Source of the DNA: Advenella sp. S44
GTDB lineage: Bacteria > Pseudomonadota > Gammaproteobacteria > Burkholderiales > Burkholderiaceae_B
Assembly (NCBI RefSeq): GCF_002810445.1
Contig: NZ_NEXS01000003.1
Location: 124,001 to 188,000, forward strand
Reading direction: 5' to 3'
Length of the DNA: 64,000 bases
Positions 1 through 9,354 of this stretch are shown piece by piece. How positions within the stretch are numbered: the stretch's first letter is position 1; each line of letters starts with the position of its first letter. The notes under the pieces are model-generated. The model ran no database searches, was not told where the DNA came from, and worked only from the letters and a program-made list of their open reading frames with translations. The translations under genes and the position numbers were made by a program.

Positions 1-2
1 GC

Positions 3-68
3 AATCAGTTTGCCGGCCAGATTTCGCAAGGCGGCATTGATGGCCTGATCAAGGCGCTCAATCGCTGA
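3..68 (+). CDS. C-terminal end of an MlaC-like phospholipid-binding protein (partial)
   Basis: An open frame enters from the left edge and ends at TGA 66-68. It encodes 21 residues ending in GGIDGLIKALNR. The motif GIDGLIK near the C-terminus is typical, from memory, of MlaC/Ttg2D proteins, which shuttle phospholipid between the outer membrane and the inner-membrane MlaFEDB complex. In related Burkholderiales the mla genes precede this ABC-BolA-murA cluster, which supports the call. Only the tail is visible, so the identity is tentative. Confidence 0.5.
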   Translation, partial: NQFAGQISQGGIDGLIKALNR

Positions 69-94
69 TTGTGCGGGCGTTTGGGCTATAATGG

Positions 95-129
95 AATGCT
101 TGCTTCATTGGTGAGGCAAGCATTTTTTT
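95..129 (+). terminator. Rho-independent terminator after the mlaC-like gene
   Basis: A perfect 9-bp inverted repeat, AATGCTTGC (95-103) and GCAAGCATT (116-124), runs into a T tract (123-129). It separates the mla-like transcript from the ABC exporter gene that starts at 136. A TATAAT hexamer lies at 87-92, so a promoter for the next operon may sit just before the hairpin. Confidence 0.75.
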
Positions 130-135
130 ATAGCC

Positions 136-936
136 ATGTCTGCCGTTCACGTACAACATCTTTCCAAAGTCTATGAAAGTGCCCGCAATGCGGGCTGGCG
201 GCGTTTCCTGCCGCCGCGGGATGACGCCTCGCGCCAGCCGTTTCGGGCGCTCGATGATGTGAGTTTCACGGTCGAAGAAGGCGAATTCTTCGGCCTGCTC
301 GGTCCCAATGGGGCCGGCAAGACCACGCTTATATCCCTGCTTGCGGGTCTGTCGCGTCCTACCGCTGGCGCGGCAAGCATTTACGGTTTCGATGTGGCAT
401 CGCAGTATAAGCAGGCTCGCCGCTCGCTGGGCGTGGTGCCGCAGGAACTGGTGTACGATCCGTTTTTTACGGTGCGCGAAACGCTGCGCCTGCAATCGGG
501 TTATTTCGGTATCCACCGTAACGACGACTGGATCGACGAGATTCTGCATAACCTGGGCCTCACTGACAAGGCGCAGGCCAATATGCGCGCGTTGTCCGGC
601 GGCATGAAGCGGCGTGTGCTGGTCGCCCAGGCACTGGTGCACCGCCCTCCCGTGATTATTCTGGATGAACCGACGGCCGGCGTAGACGTCGACCTGCGCC
701 GCAGCCTGTGGGACTTTATCTCAAGACTGAACAAAAGCGGCCATACTATCATGCTGACCACCCATTATCTGGAAGAGGCCGAGGCCTTGTGCAACCGCAT
801 CGCGCTGCTCAAGCGCGGGCAAATCGTCGCCCTGGATACGACCCAGGCGCTTATGGCGCGCGTGGGCGGACGTGACCTTGAAGAGGCTTTTGTACACATT
901 ATGCATAACGGCATGCAGGAGCGCGCCGCATCATGA
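136..936 (+). CDS. ABC transporter ATP-binding subunit (YadG-like, ABC-2 exporter)
   Basis: This 266-residue protein is the cytoplasmic ATPase of an ABC-2 type exporter. The Walker A motif GPNGAGKT is at residues 56-63, the signature LSGG at 153-156, Walker B IILDEP near 174-179 and the H-loop histidine at 210. An insertion of about 20 basic residues (near 16-36) separates the first strand from the core. The next gene, the permease, overlaps its stop by 4 bases, so the two form a transporter pair. The substrate is not evident; related pairs sit between mla genes and bolA-murA in other Burkholderiales. Start ATG 136 follows the terminator hairpin. Confidence 0.9.
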   Translation: MSAVHVQHLSKVYESARNAGWRRFLPPRDDASRQPFRALDDVSFTVEEGEFFGLLGPNGAGKTTLISLLAGLSRPTAGAASIYGFDVASQYKQARRSLGVVPQELVYDPFFTVRETLRLQSGYFGIHRNDDWIDEILHNLGLTDKAQANMRALSGGMKRRVLVAQALVHRPPVIILDEPTAGVDVDLRRSLWDFISRLNKSGHTIMLTTHYLEEAEALCNRIALLKRGQIVALDTTQALMARVGGRDLEEAFVHIMHNGMQERAAS

Positions 937-1718
937 GCCCGCTGCAGAAGGATATCAAGTTCGGTTCCGGCTTTCCGACCCTGCTCTACAAGGAATTGCT
1001 GCGTTTCTGGAAAGTGGCGTTCCAGACGGTTGCCGCGCCGGTCATGACAGCCATGCTGTATCTGCTGGTGTTTGCGCACGTGCTGGAAGATCGTGTCCGC
1101 ATGTACGATTCGGTCCCGTATACCGCCTTCCTGATTCCCGGGCTCATGATGATGAGCATGTTGCAAAACGCTTTTGCCAATCCCTCATCGTCGCTGATTC
1201 AAAGCCGCATTACCGGCAATCTGGTGTTTGTGCTGCTGCCGCCGCTGTCGCATTACGAATTTTTTGCGGCATATGTGATCGCCGCCGTCCTGCGTGCTCT
1301 TGCGGTCGGGCTCGGAATCTGGATTGTAGCCACGTTCTTCGTGCCCATCTGGCCAGCCAGCGTCGTGTGGGTATTGGTGTTTGCGGTGCTTTCCTGTTGT
1401 ATCCTGGCGGTGCTGGGCATTATTGCCGGCCTGTGGTCGGAAAAGTTCGACCAACTGGCGGCGTTTCAGAATTTTCTGATCATGCCCGCGACTTTTTTAT
1501 CGGGTGTGTTTTATTCCATTCACTCGCTGCCGCCTTTTTGGCAGTCGGTATCGCACTGGAATCCGGTTTTCTACATGATTGACGGTTTCCGCTACGGATT
1601 TTTCGAAGTATCGGATGTCTCGCCATGGCACAGCGTTGCCGTGGTCGCGGCCTTTTTTGCGTTGCTTTCTGCTTACGCCCTGCGTCTGCTTGCTCAGGGA
1701 TATAAACTCCGGACATGA
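933..1718 (+). CDS. ABC-2 type transporter permease (YadH-like)
   Basis: This 261-residue membrane protein has about six hydrophobic segments and the general layout of ABC-2 permeases. An N-terminal cytoplasmic helix (TLLYKELLRFWK) comes first, followed by segments such as AVLRALAVGLGIWIVATF and VWVLVFAVLSCCILAV. It starts at ATG 933 inside the ATPase stop (ATGA), which implies coupled translation. It should form the membrane channel of the exporter with the preceding ATPase. The exported compound cannot be read from the sequence. Confidence 0.88.
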   Translation: MSPLQKDIKFGSGFPTLLYKELLRFWKVAFQTVAAPVMTAMLYLLVFAHVLEDRVRMYDSVPYTAFLIPGLMMMSMLQNAFANPSSSLIQSRITGNLVFVLLPPLSHYEFFAAYVIAAVLRALAVGLGIWIVATFFVPIWPASVVWVLVFAVLSCCILAVLGIIAGLWSEKFDQLAAFQNFLIMPATFLSGVFYSIHSLPPFWQSVSHWNPVFYMIDGFRYGFFEVSDVSPWHSVAVVAAFFALLSAYALRLLAQGYKLRT

Positions 1719-1963
1719 CTATGTTACCTACCCCCGAACAGATTCAGCAATACATCGAATCGCACCTTCCCTGTGAGCACATCGAAGTGCGCGGCGATGG
1801 CTCGCACTTCGAGGCGCTGATCGTCAGCAGCGTTTTTGAAGGAAAGCGCCTTATCGCGCGACACCAGGCAGTGTACGCTGCGCTAGGCGAAAGAATGAAG
1901 GCCGAAATTCACGCGCTTTCAATGAAAACCCTGACTCCCGACGAGTACCGCAAGCATGGATAA
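1715..1963 (+). CDS. BolA/IbaG family protein
   Basis: This 82-residue protein matches the small BolA fold in full length, with the pattern [12 protein letters not shown], a conserved [11 protein letters not shown] stretch and an [12 protein letters not shown] ending. BolA-family proteins bind monothiol glutaredoxins and iron-sulfur clusters. The IbaG branch is encoded next to murA in many proteobacteria, as here, and was linked in E. coli to acid response. ATG 1715 overlaps the permease stop; a second ATG at 1721 is an alternative start. The 3' end overlaps murA by 8 bases. Confidence 0.9.
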   Translation: MTMLPTPEQIQQYIESHLPCEHIEVRGDGSHFEALIVSSVFEGKRLIARHQAVYAALGERMKAEIHALSMKTLTPDEYRKHG

Positions 1964-3212
1964 ACTCAGAATTGTCGGCGGGCGACGCCTGAACGGCGAA
2001 ATCGGCATTTCCGGCGCCAAGAATGCGGCCTTGCCGATTCTGTGCGCGGCACTGCTCACGGCAGAGCCCGTGACGCTGCGCAACGTGCCGCAGCTCAACG
2101 ACATTAGCACCACGGTGCGCCTGCTGGCTGACCTGGGCGTGAAGATCACCCAGGAACCCGGCGGTATTGTGCATTTGCAGGCTGATCAGATCAGCAGTCT
2201 GCAAGCGTCATACGAGCTGGTAAAGACCATGCGCGCCTCCATCCTGGTACTGGGCCCGCTGCTGGCGCGCTTTGGGCAGGCCAAGGTCAGCCTGCCCGGC
2301 GGCTGCTCCATCGGTCAGCGCCCGGTAGACCAGCATATCAAGGGCCTGACGGCGCTGGGCGCAGACATCGCCGTAGAGCACGGATTTGTCGTGGCAAGCG
2401 CCACACGCCTGAAGGGCGCCTCTATTATGACCGATATGGTGACGGTTGGCGGTACTGAACAATTCCTGATGGCAGCGGCATTGGCCGATGGACAGACTGT
2501 GCTGGAGAACGCCGCGCGCGAACCTGAAGTGGTGGATCTGGCCGAAATGCTGATCGCCATGGGCGCGCGTATTTCCGGCCACGGCACGGACCGGATCGTG
2601 ATTGACGGCGTTGAGCGCCTGCACGGCACAGACTACACTGTGGTGCCTGATCGGATCGAAGCCGGCTCTTTCCTGTGTGCGGTCGGCGCAGCCGGCGGCG
2701 ACATTATGTTGCGCAATGCCGCGCCCGATACCATGGGCGCCACGCTGGACAAGCTGATTGACGCCGGCGTGACAATCGAAACGGGTGCAGACTGGATTCG
2801 GGCCTCAATGCATTCACGGCCCAGGGCCGTGGGCTTTCGGACTCGCGAATACCCGGGGTTTCCGACAGATATGCAGGCCCAATTGCTGGCGCTGAACACG
2901 GTGGCGGTCGGCACGGCAGTGGTTGTGGAAAATATTTTCGAGAACCGTTACATGCATGTGCCCGAACTGATGCGTATGGGGGCAGATATTGAGCTGGACG
3001 GCCACACGGCAGTTATCAACGGTGTGTCGCAGCTCATGGGGGCCCAGGTCATGGCGACCGATCTGCGGGCCTCGGCCAGCCTGGTTATTGCCGGCCTGGC
3101 AGCGACCGGTGAAACCATCATAGATCGCATCTACCATCTGGATCGGGGTTACGAAAAAATGGAAGACAAGCTGCAGGCGGTGGGCGCCGACATCCAGCGA
3201 CTGCGGAGCTGA
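1956..3212 (+). CDS. murA: UDP-N-acetylglucosamine 1-carboxyvinyltransferase MurA
   Basis: MurA catalyses the first committed step of peptidoglycan synthesis, transferring enolpyruvate from PEP to UDP-GlcNAc in the cytoplasm. The 418-residue length is normal for the family. Lys22 and Asn23 in GAKNAALP bind substrate, and Cys117 in [10 protein letters not shown] is the catalytic cysteine that fosfomycin alkylates, so the enzyme should be of the fosfomycin-sensitive type. The start overlaps the BolA-family gene by 8 bases, and hisG follows after 5 bases, so cell-wall and histidine genes are probably co-transcribed. Confidence 0.97.
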   Translation: MDKLRIVGGRRLNGEIGISGAKNAALPILCAALLTAEPVTLRNVPQLNDISTTVRLLADLGVKITQEPGGIVHLQADQISSLQASYELVKTMRASILVLGPLLARFGQAKVSLPGGCSIGQRPVDQHIKGLTALGADIAVEHGFVVASATRLKGASIMTDMVTVGGTEQFLMAAALADGQTVLENAAREPEVVDLAEMLIAMGARISGHGTDRIVIDGVERLHGTDYTVVPDRIEAGSFLCAVGAAGGDIMLRNAAPDTMGATLDKLIDAGVTIETGADWIRASMHSRPRAVGFRTREYPGFPTDMQAQLLALNTVAVGTAVVVENIFENRYMHVPELMRMGADIELDGHTAVINGVSQLMGAQVMATDLRASASLVIAGLAATGETIIDRIYHLDRGYEKMEDKLQAVGADIQRLRS

Positions 3213-3217
3213 TCATC

Positions 3218-3886
3218 ATGACACAGAATCCTCAACTGACCATGGCCCTGTCAAAAGGGCGTATCTTCGAAGAAACGCTGCCGCTGCTGGAGCAGGCAGG
3301 CATCGTCGTGACCGAGCATCCCGACCAGTCGCGCAAGTTGATACTGCCCACCAGCCGCGATGATTTGCGGATTTTGATTGTGCGCGCCTCCGATGTGCCC
3401 ACCTATGTCCAATATGGCGCGGCCGACTTCGGCATTGCCGGCAAAGATGTGCTGTACGAATACAGCAAAGAGCACCCGGGCGGCCTGTATCAGCCGATCG
3501 ACCTGGATATTGCACGTTGCCGGCTGGCCATTGCCGTTCGTGAAGGCTTTGATTATGAAGCCGCTGTGCGCCAGGGCGCGCGATTGCGTGTGGCGACCAA
3601 GTATGTCAACGTCGCGCGCGAGCATTTTGCCCGCAAGGGTGTGTATGTTGATATTATCAAGTTGTATGGCTCCATGGAGCTGGCGCCTCTGGTGGGACTG
3701 GCCGACGCCATTGTCGATGTCGTCTCTACCGGCGGTACGCTGCGTGCCAATGGCCTGGTCGCCGTCGAAGACGTCATGCCGGTTTCTTCGCGCCTGATCG
3801 TCAACCAGGCGGCGCTCAAAACACGTGCTGCGGTACTGCAGCCCATCCTGGATGCTTTTGAACGTGCGACGCCCTCGCAGGATTAA
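3218..3886 (+). CDS. hisG: ATP phosphoribosyltransferase, short form (HisG_S)
   Basis: HisG joins ATP and PRPP in the first step of histidine synthesis. At 222 residues this is the short form, which lacks the C-terminal regulatory domain and needs the HisZ regulatory subunit for activity and feedback inhibition. No hisZ is present in the window, so it must be encoded elsewhere. Recognisable segments are [13 protein letters not shown] at the N-terminus and the PRPP-binding [18 protein letters not shown] near residues 165-182. It opens the his run, 5 bases after murA. Confidence 0.96.
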   Translation: MTQNPQLTMALSKGRIFEETLPLLEQAGIVVTEHPDQSRKLILPTSRDDLRILIVRASDVPTYVQYGAADFGIAGKDVLYEYSKEHPGGLYQPIDLDIARCRLAIAVREGFDYEAAVRQGARLRVATKYVNVAREHFARKGVYVDIIKLYGSMELAPLVGLADAIVDVVSTGGTLRANGLVAVEDVMPVSSRLIVNQAALKTRAAVLQPILDAFERATPSQD

Positions 3887-3895
3887 TCTGAGCTT

Positions 3896-5206
3896 ATGAA
3901 ACCTGTAATTAATCGACTGGACTCCCGTAGCGACGGCTTTGCCGCAGCGCTGCGGCGGCTGCTGGCTTTCGAGGCAGGCGAAAACGCCCATATTGAGCAG
4001 GCGGTCGCCGATATTTTGCAAGACGTCAGGCAGCGCGGCGACGCCGCTGTCCTGGAATACACCGCCCGTTTCGACCGCTTGGCGGTGGCCGGTATGCCGG
4101 ATTTGGAAATTTCCGCTGCAGACTGCAAGGCCGCGCTGGCCGCGCTGGAGCCGGCCCGTCGCAAGGCGCTGGAGCAGGCCGCGCATCGCGTGCGCATTTA
4201 TCATGACAGGCAACGAGCCGAATCCTGGCAGTACCAGGAAGAGGATGGCACCGTGCTGGGTCAGAAAATCACGCCTATGGATCGCGTCGGCCTTTACGTG
4301 CCGGGCGGCAAGGCCGCCTATCCCTCTTCAGTGCTGATGAACGCGATTCCGGCCAAGGTAGCCGGGGTGAGCGAAGTGATTATGGTCACGCCCACGCCCG
4401 ATGGCGTGCGCAACCCGCTGGTGCTGGCCGCTGCGGCCGTGGCCGGGGTCGACCGCGTGGTGGCCATCGGTGGTGCCCAGGCCGTGGCCGCGCTGGCCTA
4501 TGGGACCGACAGTATTGCCGCCGTGGATAAAATCGTCGGTCCTGGCAACGCCTATGTGGCTGCGGCCAAGCGCCGGGTTTTCGGTACGGTAGGCATTGAT
4601 ATGGTCGCTGGTCCGAGTGAAATTCTGATTATCTGTGACGGCACAACGCCGCCAGACTGGATTGCCATGGACCTGTTTTCCCAGGCCGAACACGACGAGC
4701 TGGCCCAGGCCATTTTGCTGTGCCCCGATGCCGGATTCCTGGAACAGGTGCAGGAGGCGATTGAGCGACTGCTGCCCACCATGCCGCGCTCCGATATTCT
4801 CAGGCAAAGCCTGTCGGCTCGCGGCGCGCTGATTCTGGTGCGTGATCTTGACGAAGCGGTCACTATTGCAAATGAAATTGCCCCGGAGCACTTGGAGATT
4901 TCCACGGCAAATGCCGCGGCGCTTGCTGAAAAAATCCGCCATGCGGGTGCGATTTTTCTGGGACCATTTTCTTCCGAAGCACTGGGTGACTATTGCGCCG
5001 GACCCAACCACGTGCTGCCAACGGCGCGTACGGCTCGCTTTTCCTCGCCGCTGGGCGTCTATGATTTTCAGAAACGCAGCAGTATTATCCAGGTGTCCGA
5101 GGCAGGAGCGATTACACTAGGGGCGATTGCTGCTGAGCTGGCTGATGGCGAAGGCCTCCCGGCGCATGCACAGAGCGCGCGTTACCGCCTCAATTCCACT
5201 ACCTGA
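3896..5206 (+). CDS. hisD: Histidinol dehydrogenase HisD
   Basis: HisD performs the last two steps of histidine synthesis, oxidising L-histidinol to histidine with two NAD+ and a zinc ion. The 436-residue length fits the family. The diagnostic segments are [12 protein letters not shown], the zinc-site [13 protein letters not shown] and the catalytic Glu-His pair in IAPEHLEI. It lies 9 bases after hisG. The next gene is hisB, 9 bases downstream, so hisC, which lies between hisD and hisB in many related genomes, is missing here. Confidence 0.96.
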   Translation: MKPVINRLDSRSDGFAAALRRLLAFEAGENAHIEQAVADILQDVRQRGDAAVLEYTARFDRLAVAGMPDLEISAADCKAALAALEPARRKALEQAAHRVRIYHDRQRAESWQYQEEDGTVLGQKITPMDRVGLYVPGGKAAYPSSVLMNAIPAKVAGVSEVIMVTPTPDGVRNPLVLAAAAVAGVDRVVAIGGAQAVAALAYGTDSIAAVDKIVGPGNAYVAAAKRRVFGTVGIDMVAGPSEILIICDGTTPPDWIAMDLFSQAEHDELAQAILLCPDAGFLEQVQEAIERLLPTMPRSDILRQSLSARGALILVRDLDEAVTIANEIAPEHLEISTANAAALAEKIRHAGAIFLGPFSSEALGDYCAGPNHVLPTARTARFSSPLGVYDFQKRSSIIQVSEAGAITLGAIAAELADGEGLPAHAQSARYRLNSTT

Positions 5207-5215
5207 TGATAAGTT

Positions 5216-5803
5216 ATGCGAACCGCTGACATTACCCGAAATACCAATGAAACCCGCGTTGCGGTTTCCCTGAACCTGGATGGCACAGGCAAACAGTCCA
5301 TCGATACCGGCGTGCCTTTTCTGGATCACATGATCGACCAGATTGCCCGCCACGGCCTGATTGACCTTGATGTCAAGTGTGAAGGCGATGTGCATATCGA
5401 CGATCACCACACGGTGGAAGACGTTGGTATTACGCTGGGCCAGGCCGTAGCCAAGGCCGTGGGCGACAAAAAAGGCATCACCCGCTATGGGCATTCCTAT
5501 GTGCCGCTGGATGAGGCGTTGTCACGCGTGGTCATCGATTTCTCGGGTCGGCCCGGACTTGAATACCACATTCCGTTTACCCGCTCGCATGTGGGGCGCT
5601 TCGATGTTGACCTGACGCGTGAATTTTTCCAGGGATTTGTCAACCATGCTTTGGTGACCATGCATATCGACAATCTGCGTGGCTCAAATTCGCATCATCA
5701 GGCCGAAACCGTGTTCAAGGCATTCGGACGCGCCTTGCGCATGGCGCTGACGCCCGATGTGCGCAGCCAAGGCGTGATTCCTTCCACCAAAGGCGTGCTG
5801 TAA
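5216..5803 (+). CDS. hisB: Imidazoleglycerol-phosphate dehydratase HisB (monofunctional)
   Basis: HisB dehydrates imidazoleglycerol phosphate to imidazole acetol phosphate. The 195-residue protein has the dehydratase domain only, without the N-terminal phosphatase found in enterobacterial HisB. The histidine-rich metal sites are visible as DDHHTVED near residue 63 and [18 protein letters not shown] near 160-177. The histidinol phosphatase must be encoded elsewhere. ATG 5216 follows hisD by 9 bases. Confidence 0.96.
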   Translation: MRTADITRNTNETRVAVSLNLDGTGKQSIDTGVPFLDHMIDQIARHGLIDLDVKCEGDVHIDDHHTVEDVGITLGQAVAKAVGDKKGITRYGHSYVPLDEALSRVVIDFSGRPGLEYHIPFTRSHVGRFDVDLTREFFQGFVNHALVTMHIDNLRGSNSHHQAETVFKAFGRALRMALTPDVRSQGVIPSTKGVL

Positions 5804-5819
5804 TGTCGGGAATGCCTGG

Positions 5820-6503
5820 ATGAGCAGCAAAATTGCCATTGTTGATTATGGTATGGGGAACCTGCATTCAGTAGCACGCGCCCTGCGTCATGTCGCAAGC
5901 GATGCCGATGTTTACCTGGCATCTGATGTGGCGGCGCTGGACAAAGCGGATCGGATCGTTTTCCCCGGACAGGGCGCGATGCCAGATTGCATGCGCAACC
6001 TGCAACGCTGTGGACTGATGGAAGCGGTGATTCGTGCGGCCGATAGCAAGCCCCTCTTGGGCGTCTGTGTTGGCGAGCAAATGTTGATGCAGCACAGCGA
6101 AGAGGGCGATGTACCGTGCCTGGGCATTTTCCCGGGGACGGTGCGCAAGTTTTCGGGACCGCAATTTGCCGTGAATCTACAGGAGCAGTCCGATACGTCT
6201 GTCATGCTCGTGCAGCACGAAGCACGTCCGCTCAAAGTGCCGCATATGGGCTGGAGCCGGGTGAAGCAGGCAAAGGCCCATGCGCTGTGGGATGGTATTG
6301 AGGACAATAGCTACTTTTATTTCGTACACAGTTATTATGTAGACCCGGCGCAAGAGGCCATTTCGGTCGGAGAGACCGTGTACGGACACAATTTTACCTG
6401 CGCCGTGGCGCGGGACAATATTTTTGCGGTACAGTTCCATCCCGAAAAAAGCGGCGAATATGGCTTGCGTCTTTATCGGAATTTTGTAAACTGGAATATC
6501 TGA
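5820..6503 (+). CDS. hisH: Imidazole glycerol phosphate synthase, glutaminase subunit HisH
   Basis: HisH hydrolyses glutamine and passes ammonia to HisF. The class I amidotransferase nucleophile is in GVCVGEQML (usual form GVCLGMQ), and the His and Glu of the triad are in VQFHPEKSG near the C-terminus. [10 protein letters not shown] is the usual N-terminal motif. At 227 residues it is slightly longer than many homologues. It lies 16 bases after hisB. The 90 bases after it, before hisA, are AT-rich and could hold an internal promoter. Confidence 0.95.
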   Translation: MSSKIAIVDYGMGNLHSVARALRHVASDADVYLASDVAALDKADRIVFPGQGAMPDCMRNLQRCGLMEAVIRAADSKPLLGVCVGEQMLMQHSEEGDVPCLGIFPGTVRKFSGPQFAVNLQEQSDTSVMLVQHEARPLKVPHMGWSRVKQAKAHALWDGIEDNSYFYFVHSYYVDPAQEAISVGETVYGHNFTCAVARDNIFAVQFHPEKSGEYGLRLYRNFVNWNI

Positions 6504-6593
6504 CCATTACGGTCCTGGCAGTTGGGTGAATTGTGAAATCGCCTCATGCGTTCATGATTTTATTTTTATTCTCATTTTGATAATCTAATTGTT

Positions 6594-7346
6594 ATGCTGC
6601 TCATACCAGCCATTGATTTGAAGGACGGACGTTGTGTCCGCCTGCGCCAAGGGGACTTGCAGGACGCCACCATTTTTTCCGAAGACCCGGTTACCGTCGC
6701 GGAACAATGGTATGACCAGGGCGCAAGACGCCTGCATCTGGTCGACCTGAACGGAGCCGTTGCCGGCAAGCCCAGGAACGAAGACGTGATCAAGGCCATT
6801 GTACGTGCCGTTGGAGACGACATTCCTGTCCAGATCGGTGGGGGCATCCGGGATCTGGATACCATCGAACGGTACCTGGATTTCGGCATCCGATACATTA
6901 TTATCGGCACCGCCGCGGTGAAGGATCCTGGATTTTTACAGGATGCCTGCAGCGCTTTTCCGGGCAATATCATCGTGGGGCTCGATGCCAGGGATGGCAA
7001 GGTGGCCACTGACGGCTGGAGCAAGCTGACCAAGCACGATGTGCTTGATCTGGGCCGCAAGTTCGAAGATTATGGCGTTGAGTCCATCATTTATACCGAT
7101 ATCGGCCGCGACGGCATGTTGACTGGCGTCAATATCGAAGCCACCGTGCGTCTGGCACAACACGTCAGGATTCCGGTGATTGCCTCTGGCGGTGTCACAG
7201 ACCTGACCGATATTGAAGCGTTATGCGAGGTGGAGCAGGAAGGCGTCGAAGGCGTCATTCTGGGACGCAGCATCTACGAAGGCACCCTGGATTTCCAGGC
7301 AGCGCAGGATCTGGCCGACGAGTTGAACGGGGATGAACTGGAGTGA
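6594..7346 (+). CDS. hisA: ProFAR isomerase HisA
   Basis: HisA is the (beta-alpha)8-barrel isomerase that converts ProFAR to PRFAR. The first catalytic aspartate is Asp8 in [11 protein letters not shown] and the second is in [15 protein letters not shown]; the phosphate-binding GGIRDL and TDIGRDGM segments are present. It has 250 residues, normal for the family. The 90-base AT-rich spacer upstream contains no clear Shine-Dalgarno sequence. Its stop overlaps the hisF start by 4 bases. Confidence 0.96.
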   Translation: MLLIPAIDLKDGRCVRLRQGDLQDATIFSEDPVTVAEQWYDQGARRLHLVDLNGAVAGKPRNEDVIKAIVRAVGDDIPVQIGGGIRDLDTIERYLDFGIRYIIIGTAAVKDPGFLQDACSAFPGNIIVGLDARDGKVATDGWSKLTKHDVLDLGRKFEDYGVESIIYTDIGRDGMLTGVNIEATVRLAQHVRIPVIASGGVTDLTDIEALCEVEQEGVEGVILGRSIYEGTLDFQAAQDLADELNGDELE

Positions 7347-8146
7347 CACATTCAACGGCTCCGGCGCATACCCTGACCACGCGCGTGATACCGTGCCTGG
7401 ATGTTACAGCTGGCCGCGTCGTCAAAGGCGTGAATTTCGTTCAGCTGCGCGATGCCGGTGATCCGGTGGAAATCGCCAGGCGCTATAACGAGCAGGGAGC
7501 CGACGAACTCACTTTTCTGGATATTACCGCCACCAGCGACGGCAAGGATCTGACCTTGTCCATGATAGAGCAGGTGGCATCCGAAGTATTTATTCCGCTC
7601 ACCGTCGGCGGCGGGGTGCGCGCGCTACCCGATGTGCAGCGCCTGCTCAATGCCGGCGCCGACAAGGTATCCATCAATAGTGCTGCCGTCAATGAGCCGG
7701 AACTGGTGCGTGCCTGCGCCGATTATTATGGCTCGCAATGCATTGTGGTGGCCGTTGATGCCCGACGCGTTTCGGCTGCGGGTGAGCCGTTGCGCTGGGA
7801 GGTATTTACTCATGGCGGACGCAAACCTACCGGTATTGATGCCGTTGCGTGGGCTGTGCGAATGGCGCGATACGGCGCCGGTGAACTACTCATCACAAGC
7901 ATGGATCAGGACGGCACACAAGCCGGCTTTGACTTGCAACTAACCCGGACCATCTCCGACGCCGTTGCGGTGCCGGTGATCGCTTCGGGTGGCGTAGGCA
8001 ATTTGCAGCATCTTTGCGATGGCGTCAATGAAGGACGCGCCAGCGCCGTGCTGGCTGCCAGCATCTTTCACTACGGCGATTACAGTATCGCGCAAGCCAA
8101 GGCGTATATGACGGAACGCGGAATACAAGTCAGGAACACGCAATGA
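7343..8146 (+). CDS. hisF: Imidazole glycerol phosphate synthase, cyclase subunit HisF
   Basis: HisF uses ammonia from HisH to convert PRFAR to imidazole glycerol phosphate and AICAR. The catalytic aspartates are Asp20 in RVIPCLDV and the one in SMDQDGT; phosphate-binding GGGVR and SGGVGN loops are visible. The start is GTG 7343, overlapping the hisA stop as GTGA. It has 267 residues with an N-terminal extension of about nine residues compared with many HisF proteins. Confidence 0.96.
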   Translation: MTHSTAPAHTLTTRVIPCLDVTAGRVVKGVNFVQLRDAGDPVEIARRYNEQGADELTFLDITATSDGKDLTLSMIEQVASEVFIPLTVGGGVRALPDVQRLLNAGADKVSINSAAVNEPELVRACADYYGSQCIVVAVDARRVSAAGEPLRWEVFTHGGRKPTGIDAVAWAVRMARYGAGELLITSMDQDGTQAGFDLQLTRTISDAVAVPVIASGGVGNLQHLCDGVNEGRASAVLAASIFHYGDYSIAQAKAYMTERGIQVRNTQ

Positions 8147-8535
8147 ACTGGATAGATGACGTCGTATTCGATGCAGACGGCCTGGTGCCCGCCATTGCGC
8201 AGGACTGGCAAAGCGGCCGCATCCTGATGGTGGCCTGGATGAACCGCGAGGCGTTGATCGAAACCGCGCAAACCGACAGGGCCGTTTATTGGTCGCGTTC
8301 GCGCAAGCGGTTGTGGCGCAAGGGCGAAGAGTCGGGCAATACCCAGCGGGTATGTTCGCTGCGTCTGGATTGCGACGGAGATGTGATATTGCTTACCGTT
8401 GAGCAGCAGGGCGGTGTGGCGTGCCATACCGGCAGAGAGAGCTGTTTTTATCGTGAACTTGCCGGCACGGCGCAGGAGCGGCAATGGCAAGTCACTGACG
8501 CGGTGCTCAAAAACCCCGAGAGTATGTACAAATGA
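8143..8535 (+). CDS. hisI: Phosphoribosyl-AMP cyclohydrolase HisI
   Basis: HisI opens the adenine ring of phosphoribosyl-AMP, the third step of the pathway. The 130-residue protein is the stand-alone cyclohydrolase, separate from HisE as is usual in betaproteobacteria. The zinc-binding cysteines are in RLDCDGD and [13 protein letters not shown], and the substrate motif [17 protein letters not shown] is intact. It overlaps hisF and hisE by 4 bases each. Confidence 0.96.
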   Translation: MNWIDDVVFDADGLVPAIAQDWQSGRILMVAWMNREALIETAQTDRAVYWSRSRKRLWRKGEESGNTQRVCSLRLDCDGDVILLTVEQQGGVACHTGRESCFYRELAGTAQERQWQVTDAVLKNPESMYK

Positions 8536-8921
8536 CGCAAGCGCACTCGTCTACCCCCACCGGTGCCGACATTCTGACCCGTCTGGCCGATGTGCTTGAA
8601 ACGCGCCGGCCGCAGGCCGGCGGTGATTCACAATCGTCATATACGGCCAAATTGCTGGCGCGTGGGCCTGACGCCTTCCTGAAGAAAATCGGAGAGGAAG
8701 CAACCGAGCTGGTTATGGCCGCAAAAGATGGCGTGCCCGAGCGGATCGTGTCTGAAACGGCTGATTTGTGGTTTCATTGCCTGGTCGCGTTAACCCATTA
8801 TGGGCTTCGGCCTGAAGATGTGCTGGCTGAGCTTGCGCGTCGAGAGGGCCTGTCAGGGCTGGCGGAAAAGGCGGCGCGTAACCACGAAGGCGCCGACAAC
8901 ACACCGGATCGCAGTGCATAA
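8532..8921 (+). CDS. hisE: Phosphoribosyl-ATP diphosphatase HisE
   Basis: HisE removes pyrophosphate from phosphoribosyl-ATP, the second step of the pathway. It is a MazG-like all-alpha fold; the metal-binding signature [16 protein letters not shown] and the second acidic motif [13 protein letters not shown] are present. It has 129 residues and overlaps hisI by 4 bases. It is the last his gene in the cluster; tatA follows after 90 bases with its own promoter candidate. Confidence 0.95.
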   Translation: MTQAHSSTPTGADILTRLADVLETRRPQAGGDSQSSYTAKLLARGPDAFLKKIGEEATELVMAAKDGVPERIVSETADLWFHCLVALTHYGLRPEDVLAELARREGLSGLAEKAARNHEGADNTPDRSA

Positions 8922-8949
8922 CTGCAATTACGGTCATGATATTTCCCTA

Positions 8950-8977
8950 TTGATTCGCCAATTAATTGGTATAGTAT
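8950..8977 (+). promoter_or_regulatory. Candidate promoter for tatABC with an embedded palindrome
   Basis: TTGATT (8950-8955) and TAGTAT (8972-8977), 16 bases apart, resemble sigma-70 elements; TATAGT at 8970-8975 is an overlapping -10 choice. Between them lies a perfect 12-bp palindrome CCAATTAATTGG (8958-8969), which could be an operator. An AGGAG ribosome site at 9001-9005 precedes tatA. Confidence 0.5.
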
Positions 8978-9011
8978 GCGTATTCACGCAATCTGATTTC
9001 AGGAGTAAAAC

Positions 9012-9287
9012 ATGGGCAGTCTAAGTATCTGGCACTGGTTGATCGTACTGGTCATCATCGCCCTCATTTTCGGTACCAAAAAGCTGCGCAACGTAGGCGA
9101 AGATCTGGGTGGTGCAGTCAAGGGGTTCAAAAAAGGCATCAAGGATGCTAATGAAGAAGCTGATTCATCCAACGACGATGGACTCAATCGCAAGGTAGCC
9201 GACACGCAGGACCCGGCCAGGCCCGACGCGGCAGCGCGCGCCAATCCGGATGCGATCGACGTGCAGGCTCGCGAAAAGTCTGAGTAA
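9012..9287 (+). CDS. tatA: Sec-independent protein translocase subunit TatA
   Basis: TatA forms the pore of the twin-arginine translocase. The 91-residue protein has one short N-terminal membrane helix ([16 protein letters not shown]), the hinge [20 protein letters not shown] that marks the family, an amphipathic helix and an acidic, disordered tail. It lies 90 bases after hisE and 67 bases before tatB. A clear client in this window is the Rieske protein PetA. Confidence 0.95.
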   Translation: MGSLSIWHWLIVLVIIALIFGTKKLRNVGEDLGGAVKGFKKGIKDANEEADSSNDDGLNRKVADTQDPARPDAAARANPDAIDVQAREKSE

Positions 9288-9354
9288 ACACGTCGTGCCG
9301 ATGGTCGGCATCAGTGGTGGCATATCCCGCCGATCTTCTTGAAAAGTAGCAAGC

